Source: an uncultured Bacillota bacterium
GTDB taxonomy: Bacteria > Bacillota_I > Bacilli_A > RFN20 > CAG-826
Reading direction: 5' to 3'
Length of the DNA stretch: 12,089 bases
NCBI GenBank assembly: GCA_949298295.1
Contig: CASFWS010000021.1
Coordinates: 1-12,089 of the forward strand
Below, piece by piece: positions 1 to 6,074 of the stretch. The notes under the pieces were generated by a model, which did no database searches, was not told the DNA's origin, and was given only the letters and a program-made list of their open reading frames with translations. The translations under genes and the position numbers were made by a program. Every line of letters begins with the position of its first letter. Positions within the stretch are counted from its first letter, which is position 1.

Positions 1-196
1 CGGACTCCACCCCCATGAATTCCGCCATAGTTTCGCGACCCATCTCCTCGACGGCGGGGCCGATCTCCGCCTCATTCAGGAACTCCTCGGACACGAGTCG
101 CTTGACACGACCCAGATCTACACCCACGTCTCCACCAAGCGCCTTCAAGAGGTTTATCGTTCTTCTTTCCCTCGGCAAAAAAAGAATAAGCAATAG
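1..196 (+). CDS. xerC: Tyrosine recombinase XerC/XerD, 3' end only
   Basis: Only the C-terminal part is present (the reading frame begins at position 2 and stops at TAG 194-196). It encodes the end of the catalytic domain of a Xer site-specific recombinase, which resolves chromosome dimers at dif sites. Catalytic residues of the family are visible: the H-x-x-R box in HEFRHSFATHLL (His codon 14-16, Arg 23-25), the second His in LLGHE (92-94) and the nucleophilic Tyr in TQIYTHV (119-121). The tail VYRSSFPRQKKNKQ is normal for the family. XerC and XerD cannot be separated with certainty from this piece. The position just upstream of rpsB favours xerC, which often sits near the rpsB operon in Bacillota (the codV position). 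Family assignment is very sure, the symbol less so. Confidence 0.88.
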   Translation, partial: GLHPHEFRHSFATHLLDGGADLRLIQELLGHESLDTTQIYTHVSTKRLQEVYRSSFPRQKKNKQ

Positions 197-197
197 A

Positions 198-217
198 ATC
201 GGCCGCAAAAGGCCGAT
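198..217 (+). terminator. Hairpin just after the xerC stop
   Basis: A perfect 7-bp stem (ATCGGCC at 198-204, GGCCGAT at 211-217) with a 6-base A-rich loop begins two bases after the xerC stop. No T-run follows, so it is at best a weak intrinsic terminator or a 3'-end stabilising hairpin. Confidence 0.4.
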
Positions 218-433
218 GGATGATTCGAAAAGAGAAATGGCGGGAAACCGACACGCCCTTTTTAGTGGCGCTCACCCTTTAAGGGTGATAAGATACGCAA
301 CGGCCCTTTTTGGGGCTAATACGCACCTCGTGGATCCAGCGCCGTGTTCCCTGGCGGGCGAAAGAGCTTAAAAAGCGTCAGGGTGGTCAGCTGCTAGAAA
401 CGGGGGAGGCATAAACAAATGGAGGTCACCAAA
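218..433 (+). promoter_or_regulatory. Structured leader upstream of rpsB
   Basis: This is non-coding sequence between xerC and rpsB. It contains several short self-complementary elements: CGCC 254-257, which can pair either with GGCG 239-242 or with GGCG 267-270; CACCC/GGGTG 273-287; and GCCC/GGGC 303-316 around a T-run. It ends in two purine-rich Shine-Dalgarno sequences, GGAGG 405-409 and GGAGGT 421-426. The rpsB-tsf operon is autogenously controlled by S2 in Escherichia coli. Whether this leader binds S2 cannot be told from the sequence, and I do not recognise a named RNA family here. No convincing -35/-10 pair was found. Confidence 0.35.
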
Positions 434-1465
434 ATGAGTGACGAAACGAAGGAAACGGCGGTCGAAGCGACCGCAACCGCAACGCCGGTCGAGCCCGGCA
501 TGGAGCAGGTCATCCGCGACCACTCCCTCCCCATCATCACGATGAGGAAGCTTCTCGAGGCCGGTGTCCACTTCGGACATCAGACCCGCCGGTGGAACCC
601 AAAGATGGAACGCTACATCTACGGTGCCCGCAACGGCATCTACATCATCGACCTTACCAAGACGGTGGAATGCGTCAACAAGGCTTACAAGAAGCTCAAG
701 GACATCGTCGACCAGGGCGGCAAGGTCCTCTTCGTCGGGACCAAGAATTCCTCGCAGACGGTCTGCCAGGAAGAAGCCCTTCGGAGCGGCTCTTTCTACA
801 TCAACAACCGCTGGCTCGGCGGCACCCTTACCAACTTCCGGACCATCCTTGGCCGCATCAAGAAGCTGAAGGAACTCGAAACGATGGAAGCCGACGGCAC
901 CTACGACCGCCTTTCCAAGAAGGAAGTCGCCCGCTGCAAGAAGCTTCAGGAAAAGCTCGCCAAGAACCTTGAGGGCATCAAGGAGATGCGCAAGCTTCCG
1001 CAAGCCATCGTCGTTACCGACCCGACCGTCGAGGCCAACGCCGTGAAAGAGGCCCGGACCCTCAACATCCCGGTCTTCGCCATCTGCGACACCTCGGACG
1101 ATCCCGAACTCTGCACCTATCCGCTTCCCTCCAACAACGACGGCGCCAATGCCGTCCGCCTCCTCGTCTCCGTCATGGCCGATGCCATCGTCGAGAGCAA
1201 GGGCGGCGTCACCGAGGTTGCCTATGTCCCCGATTCCGCCGAGGAAGCGACGATGAAGGATGCCATCCGAAACGCCGACATCGCCAACGAACAACGGAAG
1301 GCGGCCATCCGCCAGCAACGGAAGGAGCGCGAGGAGCGCTATCGCCGCATGCAGGAAGAGCGCGCCGCCCGCTATGCCGCCCGGCAGGCTGCCCGCCAGG
1401 CCGAGGCCGCCAATAGCGCCCAGGCCGCTACCCCGGCTTCCGAAACCAAGAAAGAAGGAGAATGA
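434..1465 (+). CDS. rpsB: 30S ribosomal protein uS2 with N- and C-terminal extensions
   Basis: S2 is a structural protein of the small ribosomal subunit, bound late near the head-body junction. Family signatures are clear: LLEAGVHFGHQTRRWNPKM (residues about 40-58), YIYGARNGIYIIDL, FVGTKN, the NNRWLGGTLTNF box (about 124-135), and the C-terminal core from PQAIVVTDP to ICDTSDDPELC. At 343 residues it is much longer than the usual 230-260. About 32 residues precede the conserved core, and about 75 Arg/Glu/Ala-rich residues follow it, with a likely helix or coiled coil at about 280-325. I chose ATG 434 because GGAGGT lies 7 bases upstream. ATG 419, adding five residues (MEVTK), also has GGAGG 9 bases upstream and cannot be excluded. 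It is the first gene of the translation operon; tsf follows after 3 bases. Confidence 0.96.
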   Translation: MSDETKETAVEATATATPVEPGMEQVIRDHSLPIITMRKLLEAGVHFGHQTRRWNPKMERYIYGARNGIYIIDLTKTVECVNKAYKKLKDIVDQGGKVLFVGTKNSSQTVCQEEALRSGSFYINNRWLGGTLTNFRTILGRIKKLKELETMEADGTYDRLSKKEVARCKKLQEKLAKNLEGIKEMRKLPQAIVVTDPTVEANAVKEARTLNIPVFAICDTSDDPELCTYPLPSNNDGANAVRLLVSVMADAIVESKGGVTEVAYVPDSAEEATMKDAIRNADIANEQRKAAIRQQRKEREERYRRMQEERAARYAARQAARQAEAANSAQAATPASETKKEGE

Positions 1466-1468
1466 ACA

Positions 1469-2323
1469 ATGGCTGAGAAGAAAGTCATCGAGTTGATCCA
1501 AACCCTTCGTGGCCGCACCGGCGCGGGCATGATGGATTGCAAGAAGGCCCTCGAGGAGAACGACCTCGACATCGAGAAGGCCATCGACTGGCTCCGCGAA
1601 AAGGGCATCGCCAAGCAAGCCAAGCGGGCCGGGCGGGTCGCCGCCGAAGGCGCGACCTCCGTCCGCGTTTGCCCCAAGTGCGGGAAAGGCGTCATCGCCG
1701 AAGTGAACTGCGAGACCGACTTCGTTGCCAATAGCGACAAGTTCCGCGGCCTCGTGAATGCCGTCTTGTCCTACCTCATGGACAATGAGCCGAAAGACCT
1801 CGAGGAAGCCCGCGCGGCCACCCAGAAGGACTTCGGGGATGCCGGCATCGCCGTCGGCGAGAAACTCGAGCTTCGCCGCTTCGAAATCGTCCATAAGGGC
1901 GAGGGCCATTGCCTTGGCAGCTACATCCACATGGGCGGGAAGATCTCCGTCCTCGTCGAACTCGAGAAGGAAGACGAGAAGTTTGCCAACGACCTTGCGA
2001 TGACCATCGCGGCGAACGCTCCTCTCTACCTCGGTCTCGAAGACGTCCCGGCTGCTGACCGCGAACGCGAGCTCGGCATCGCCAAGACGGAAGTCGCCAA
2101 CGACCCGAAGCTTGCCAACAAGCCGGATAGCGTCAAGGCGACGATCGCCGAACGGAAGGCCGACAAGGCCCTCAGCGCCTATTGCTTCCTCCTTCAGGAT
2201 TACCTCCTCGACCCGAGCAAGAAGGTCGGCGACGTCCTCAAGGAAAAGGGCAACAAAATCGTCCGCTTTGTCCGCTACGCCCTCGGCGACGGCATCCAAA
2301 AGGACCAAGGCCAGGAAAACTAA
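1469..2323 (+). CDS. tsf: Translation elongation factor Ts
   Basis: EF-Ts is the guanine-nucleotide exchange factor that recycles EF-Tu-GDP to EF-Tu-GTP in the cytoplasm. The N-terminal UBA-like domain (residues about 1-55) carries LRGRTGAGMMDCKKAL. The EF-Tu-contacting TDFV motif lies in EVNCETDFVANS (about 78-89), and the core continues to the C-terminal helix region ending FVRYALGDGIQKDQGQEN. The 284-residue length is normal. AAGGAG at 1455-1460, overlapping the end of rpsB, sits 8 bases from the ATG, so translation is probably coupled to rpsB. One oddity is a CPKC pair (Cys68, Cys71) followed by Cys81 just before TDFV, in a loop that in most EF-Ts proteins has no CxxC. This could be a small metal site or merely a lineage trait. 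Confidence 0.97.
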   Translation: MAEKKVIELIQTLRGRTGAGMMDCKKALEENDLDIEKAIDWLREKGIAKQAKRAGRVAAEGATSVRVCPKCGKGVIAEVNCETDFVANSDKFRGLVNAVLSYLMDNEPKDLEEARAATQKDFGDAGIAVGEKLELRRFEIVHKGEGHCLGSYIHMGGKISVLVELEKEDEKFANDLAMTIAANAPLYLGLEDVPAADRERELGIAKTEVANDPKLANKPDSVKATIAERKADKALSAYCFLLQDYLLDPSKKVGDVLKEKGNKIVRFVRYALGDGIQKDQGQEN

Positions 2324-2334
2324 GGCCGCCGATA

Positions 2335-2364
2335 GGGCGCGTTTCCGCTGGGGACGCGCCTTTT
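2335..2364 (+). terminator. Intrinsic terminator or attenuator between tsf and pyrH
   Basis: GGCGCGT (2336-2342) pairs perfectly with ACGCGCC (2354-2360) across an 11-base loop, and TTTT follows directly at 2361-2364. It begins 12 bases after the tsf stop and ends 19 bases before the pyrH start. It looks like a moderate rho-independent terminator that would lower pyrH-frr expression relative to rpsB-tsf. The short T-run suggests partial read-through. Confidence 0.6.
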
Positions 2365-2383
2365 GCATAACGAGGAGAAGCTT

Positions 2384-3106
2384 ATGGAATCGATCTACAA
2401 GACCATTATCATGAAGCTTTCCGGCGAGGCTCTCGCCGACGAAAGCGACCGGACGATCTACGACCGGAAGCTATTGAAGGACATTGCCCGGGCCGTCCAC
2501 GACATCGTGAGCCTCGGAACCGAGGTCGGCGTTGTCGTGGGAGCCGGCAACATCTGGCGGGGGCGGCTGGCCGAAAAGGTCGGCATTGAACGCTCGACCG
2601 GCGATTACATGGGCATGCTCGGGACCATCATCAATGCCTTGGCCCTACAAAGCGCCTTCGAGGAAGAAGGGATGTCCACTCGGGTCATGAGCGCCATCGA
2701 CGTTCCGCAGGTTTGCGAGCCTTACATCCGCCGGAAAGCAATCTCCCATCTTGCGAAGGGGCGCGTCGTCATTTTCGCCGGCGGAACCGGCAACCCTTAC
2801 TTCACGACCGATTCGACGGCGACCCTCCGGGCCCTCGACATCGGAGCCGATGCCATTCTCATGGGGAAGAACGGGGTCGAAGGCGTTTACGACAAAGATC
2901 CGCGTGAGAATAAGGATGCCCGTCTTCTCTCCCATCTGACATTCCAAGAAGTGGTGGAGAAGAAGCTTGGCGTCATGGACCTTACGGCCGTTGCGATGCT
3001 CGAGGCTAGCCCGATTAAAATCCACGTCTATAATATGGAAGACCAGACGGCTCCCGTCCGCATCCTCAAAGGAGAGGCGGTCGGCTCCGTCATCAGCAAG
3101 GAGTAA
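2384..3106 (+). CDS. pyrH: Uridylate kinase (UMP kinase)
   Basis: The enzyme phosphorylates UMP to UDP with ATP in pyrimidine nucleotide synthesis. It is a hexameric member of the amino-acid-kinase fold family. Diagnostic elements run in order: the N-terminal MKLSGEAL nucleotide-binding strand, GAGNIWRG (glycine-rich loop), DYMGMLGTIINALALQ, the long FAGGTGNPYFTTDS segment of the UMP/ATP site, and DAILMGKNGVEGVYDKDPR. The 240-residue length is typical. ATG 2384 is chosen because GAGGAG (2372-2377) lies 6 bases upstream and the protein then begins just before the first strand. A TTG at 2363 in the same frame would overlap the terminator T-run and has no ribosome binding site. frr follows after 5 bases. 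Confidence 0.97.
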   Translation: MESIYKTIIMKLSGEALADESDRTIYDRKLLKDIARAVHDIVSLGTEVGVVVGAGNIWRGRLAEKVGIERSTGDYMGMLGTIINALALQSAFEEEGMSTRVMSAIDVPQVCEPYIRRKAISHLAKGRVVIFAGGTGNPYFTTDSTATLRALDIGADAILMGKNGVEGVYDKDPRENKDARLLSHLTFQEVVEKKLGVMDLTAVAMLEASPIKIHVYNMEDQTAPVRILKGEAVGSVISKE

Positions 3107-3111
3107 CGTCT

Positions 3112-3657
3112 ATGGACGCATACGTCAAAGAAGCCCAGGAAAAGATGGGCAAGTCGATCGAAAGCTTCCGCCACAACCTCGGGAAGCTTCGTAGCGGCCG
3201 GGCCAACCCGGCCATCCTCAGCGGCATCATGTGCGACTACTATGGGGACAAAATGGACATCACGGCCCTCTGCTCGATCAGCATGCCCGAACCCCGGCAG
3301 CTTCTCGTGAAGCCGTATAGCCGCGACGATCTTAAGACGATCGGGGCGGCGATTGCCGCGGCCAACATCGGCATCAACCCGCAGATCGAGGCCGATTGCA
3401 TCCGCCTCATCGTCCCTCCCCTTACCGAGGACATCCGCAAGGACATTGCCAAGCAAGCCAAGGCCCTTGGGGAAGACGCCAAGGTGAGTGTTAGGAACAT
3501 CCGCCGCGATTATCTCGACCTCCTCAAGAAGGACGACACGATGTCCGACGACTACAAGGACCGGGTCGAAGCCGACATCCAAAAGGTGGTCGACGCCACC
3601 AACAAGGAAATCGATTCCATCCTTGCCGAAAAGACGAAGGAAATCATGACGATTTGA
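3112..3657 (+). CDS. frr: Ribosome recycling factor
   Basis: RRF splits post-termination ribosomes together with EF-G. The 181-residue protein (family usually about 185) shows the long helix 1 with LRSGRANPAIL (residues about 25-35), the beta-sandwich insert with YYGDKMDITALCSISMPEPR, and helices 2-3 with VPPLTEDIRKDIAKQAK and VSVRNIRRDYLD, followed by the C-terminal helix VVDATNKEIDSILAEKTKEI. The tRNA-mimicking architecture is complete. AAGGAG 3098-3103 overlaps the end of pyrH, 8 bases from the ATG. TGA at 3655-3657 is the stop, supporting the standard code. It is the last gene of the operon; a hairpin follows within 30 bases, and the next gene is convergent. Confidence 0.97.
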   Translation: MDAYVKEAQEKMGKSIESFRHNLGKLRSGRANPAILSGIMCDYYGDKMDITALCSISMPEPRQLLVKPYSRDDLKTIGAAIAAANIGINPQIEADCIRLIVPPLTEDIRKDIAKQAKALGEDAKVSVRNIRRDYLDLLKKDDTMSDDYKDRVEADIQKVVDATNKEIDSILAEKTKEIMTI

Positions 3658-3682
3658 TCGTCCTTTCTCCACTATTTCCTGC

Positions 3683-3709
3683 AAATCCCGCCTCAAATGG
3701 CGGGATTTT
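3683..3709. terminator. Shared terminator between frr and the convergent alpha-galactosidase gene
   Basis: A perfect 10-bp inverted repeat (AAATCCCGCC 3683-3692, GGCGGGATTT 3699-3708) encloses a 6-base loop. On the plus strand it continues into a T-rich stretch (3706-3721), as expected for the end of the frr transcript. On the minus strand it begins at the stop codon of the GH36 gene and ends in TTT only. It therefore probably works best for frr but may serve both directions. Confidence 0.8.
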
Positions 3710-6027
3710 CATTTCCGTTTTATGTAATAGAGGCGCGAGCCACCATCGCCGCGAACGCTTACCTCCCCGTTATGCCCGGTTCCGTTCCATTCCTCGTGAA
3801 GGGCAACCCGTCCCGTGTTTAGCATCGAGCCGCTTACGGTCAGGCTTTCCACGTCGGATGGTATGGTCTTGAAACGGGCAACCAGTTCGAAAAGCACGCC
3901 TTCCGGGTTGATATGGAAAGGCAAGACCTGATTGACGAGTCCTCCGAAAGTCCCGAGCTCCAATTCGATCGGCCGGCTTGCCACTTCGTAGATGGCTTCG
4001 TCCTCGAAGAAAGCCCCGCGGAGGAAACGAGGGGCCGGGATCGGATCCTGCCTAGCCCGGAAGGAAGCGATGGCCGCTTCGCTTCCGTCTTCCGAGATTA
4101 CTTCCCACTCGATGGTAGATGAGCCCGGGAGAGAAAGGAGGACGAAGCGCCCCTTCTGGAAGAGGGCGCGGTGTTCTTTGTAATAGGAAATTTCCCTTTC
4201 CATTTCCTTGCGGTCCCGCCTTTTGAGTTCCTTGCTCGAAAGCTCGTAGCCAAAGCCGCCGAAGATTGCCTCGTCGAAACGGGTGGACATGGGCGTTTTT
4301 CGAAGAGTTTGGTGATTGGGGCTGGCCGAGACGTGCGATCCCATCGTCTGCATCGGATAGCCGAGGGCGAGCCCGCTTTGGATGAGCAGCCGGGCGAAGG
4401 GGTCGGTGTTGTCGCTGGCCCAGATTTCCGGGAAATAGGAAAGGATGCCGAGGTCGAAGCGGTTGCCGCCGGAGGCGCATCCTTGGAAGTAAACCTCCGG
4501 GAAGCGGGAGGTAATCTCGCCAAGGAGGCGGTAAAGCCCCTTGGCATAAGAGAAACAATAGGCTGGGGAAGCGGGGAAATCGCTCATCGGACGGTTCATG
4601 TCCCACTTGATGTAACTGATGGGGGCCGAGGAAAGAAGGGCGGTCAGCTGGTTGAGGACATAATCGACCACTTCCTGACGGGAGAGGTCCAGGAGGTATT
4701 CGTGGCGCGAGAGGGAAGGCGCAAGTCCTGGGCTCTTCATGGCCCAATCCGGATGGGCGCGATAGAGATCGCTATTTTCGCTGATGGCTTCGGGTTCGAC
4801 CCAGAGGCCGAAGGAAAGGCCCATTTTATTGATTCTCTCAGCGAGCCAAGGGATGCCGTGGGGAAGTTTCTTTGCGTCGACTTCGTAATCCCCGAGAGAA
4901 CTATGGTCGTCGTTCCGTCCCTTGAACCAACCGTCGTCCAGGACGAATAGTTCGACTCCCAGTTTCTTGGCGTCTTTCGCAAGGGCGAGAATCTTGGCTT
5001 CGGTAAAATCGAAATAGGTTGCCTCCCAATTGTTGAGAAGGACCTTTCGTTCCGCGTTCTTAAAGCGAGCGGGGAGAATGGCGTTTTCGACGAAGCGGTG
5101 GTTCGTTTCCATGAGGCCATTGAAGCCGGCATTGGAAAAAGAAAGGGTGGCATAAGGTGCGAAGAACGTCTCCCCGGGTCCTAGCGGAAGACGGAAAGCC
5201 TCGTCGTCGATGCCGTTCATGACCCGGAGCTTTCCCTTCGGGGTCATCTCGATGGAAAAGAAGTGGCTCGACGAGTAAACGAGATTGAAGGAATAAACGT
5301 CGCCGGAAAAGAGATCGGCCCCGCTTTCCATGACGGCAAAGAAAGGATTGACGCGGTTCGAGGAACAACCCATGTGCGAGGCGAACGCTTTCCTTCCGGG
5401 GCGGATTTTGTCCCTTACCATGTTGGCCTCGGCGGCCCAGGTTCCTTGAAGGGTCATGACCTCGGGGTTTCGAAGATAGAAATCAAGGGAAAAGGACGCG
5501 GCCCGCTCAAGGTAAAAGGTCTTGTCTTTGCTTTGGTTATCGAGGCGATAGGATCGGCAAATGGTGCCCGTTTCCTTCTCGACGCCGTAAATGAGTTCGA
5601 GGGCGAGTTCTTTCCGCTTGTCCACGAAGCGGAGGACGAGAGTTTCGATATCCCCGTGCGGAGTCGGAAGGCCATCGGCGGCCGGGAGGGCAGCCTGCAA
5701 CTCGTACCCTTCGTAGGAAAAATCGTGGACATAGCCGTTTTCTTCTTCGTAAATGATGAGGCCAGGCGAGGCAAAATCGCCTTTTCCAAGGAGCGAAAGC
5801 TCGAGTTCGGCTAGATCGAGATTGAGATTAGGGTCCCTCTTTTCGTCGTAGGCGACCGCGGTCCCGCCGGTCGTCGGCATCGGCTTGGCAATGCTTTGAA
5901 GGGGCACCTCGTCGGGCAAGCGGGGGCCGAAGTAGTCGTGAATGGGCTTCCCGCAGTCATCGATATGGAAAGCGTACGTGGACTTTCCTCCGGTCAAACG
6001 GAAGGCTAGGTCTTTGATGTATACCAT
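3709..6027 (-). CDS. GH36 alpha-galactosidase
   Basis: The enzyme is a retaining alpha-galactosidase that releases terminal alpha-1,6-galactose from melibiose, raffinose-type oligosaccharides or galactomannan fragments. The 772-residue protein has the GH36 layout: an N-terminal beta-supersandwich (about 1-320), a TIM barrel from LLNNWEATYFDFTEAK through FVLDDGWFKGR and FGLWVEPEAIS, and a C-terminal beta domain. The nucleophile is Asp476 in IKWDMNR (codon 4600-4602). The acid/base is Asp539, the first Asp of WASDNTD (codon 4411-4413), following the CASGGNRFDLG substrate loop. There is no signal peptide, so it should act in the cytoplasm on imported sugars. The gene is convergent with frr and divergent from the GH2 gene, 47 bases away. 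The start at ATG 6027 has only a weak AGAG ribosome binding site. Subfamily and exact substrate are inferred. Confidence 0.95.
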   Translation of the reverse strand: MVYIKDLAFRLTGGKSTYAFHIDDCGKPIHDYFGPRLPDEVPLQSIAKPMPTTGGTAVAYDEKRDPNLNLDLAELELSLLGKGDFASPGLIIYEEENGYVHDFSYEGYELQAALPAADGLPTPHGDIETLVLRFVDKRKELALELIYGVEKETGTICRSYRLDNQSKDKTFYLERAASFSLDFYLRNPEVMTLQGTWAAEANMVRDKIRPGRKAFASHMGCSSNRVNPFFAVMESGADLFSGDVYSFNLVYSSSHFFSIEMTPKGKLRVMNGIDDEAFRLPLGPGETFFAPYATLSFSNAGFNGLMETNHRFVENAILPARFKNAERKVLLNNWEATYFDFTEAKILALAKDAKKLGVELFVLDDGWFKGRNDDHSSLGDYEVDAKKLPHGIPWLAERINKMGLSFGLWVEPEAISENSDLYRAHPDWAMKSPGLAPSLSRHEYLLDLSRQEVVDYVLNQLTALLSSAPISYIKWDMNRPMSDFPASPAYCFSYAKGLYRLLGEITSRFPEVYFQGCASGGNRFDLGILSYFPEIWASDNTDPFARLLIQSGLALGYPMQTMGSHVSASPNHQTLRKTPMSTRFDEAIFGGFGYELSSKELKRRDRKEMEREISYYKEHRALFQKGRFVLLSLPGSSTIEWEVISEDGSEAAIASFRARQDPIPAPRFLRGAFFEDEAIYEVASRPIELELGTFGGLVNQVLPFHINPEGVLFELVARFKTIPSDVESLTVSGSMLNTGRVALHEEWNGTGHNGEVSVRGDGGSRLYYIKRK

Positions 6028-6074
6028 TTCTCTAATAGGTTAAACTTTAATCGGGCACGAAAGAAGGAACGGTT
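6028..6074. promoter_or_regulatory. Divergent promoter region between the two galactosidase genes
   Basis: This 47-base AT-rich spacer must hold the start signals for the GH36 gene (-) and the GH2 gene (+), or these promoters extend into the coding regions. It contains a near-perfect palindrome, TTAAA-C-TTTAA at 6040-6050, at a position suited to an operator for a regulator controlling both genes. AAGAAGGAA at 6061-6069 is the ribosome binding site of the GH2 gene. No -35/-10 pair is convincing, and no regulator gene lies in the window. Confidence 0.4.

Noticed and set aside
15..371. Small plus-strand frame across the end of xerC and the rpsB leader
   Set aside because: The recombinase active-site motifs are in another frame (starting at position 2), and this frame has no ribosome binding site or homology that I recognise.
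368..2368. A 2-kb stop-free frame on the minus strand opposite rpsB and tsf (about 666 codons)
   Set aside because: Both plus-strand genes are certain. The antisense frame is a product of the strong G/C third-position bias, its translation is low-complexity (V/A/L/D/G runs), and it has no recognisable domain or ribosome binding site.
2363..2383. TTG 2363 as an upstream start of pyrH
   Set aside because: It falls in the terminator T-run and lacks a Shine-Dalgarno, while ATG 2384 has GAGGAG at the right distance and gives the normal protein length.
4171..4950. Plus-strand frame of about 259 codons opposite the GH36 gene
   Set aside because: It overlaps the catalytic barrel of the alpha-galactosidase and has no recognisable motif of its own.
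6020..6060. Specific -35/-10 promoters for the GH36 and GH2 genes
   Set aside because: Several AT-rich hexamers are present, but none forms a pair with good matches and 16-18 base spacing.
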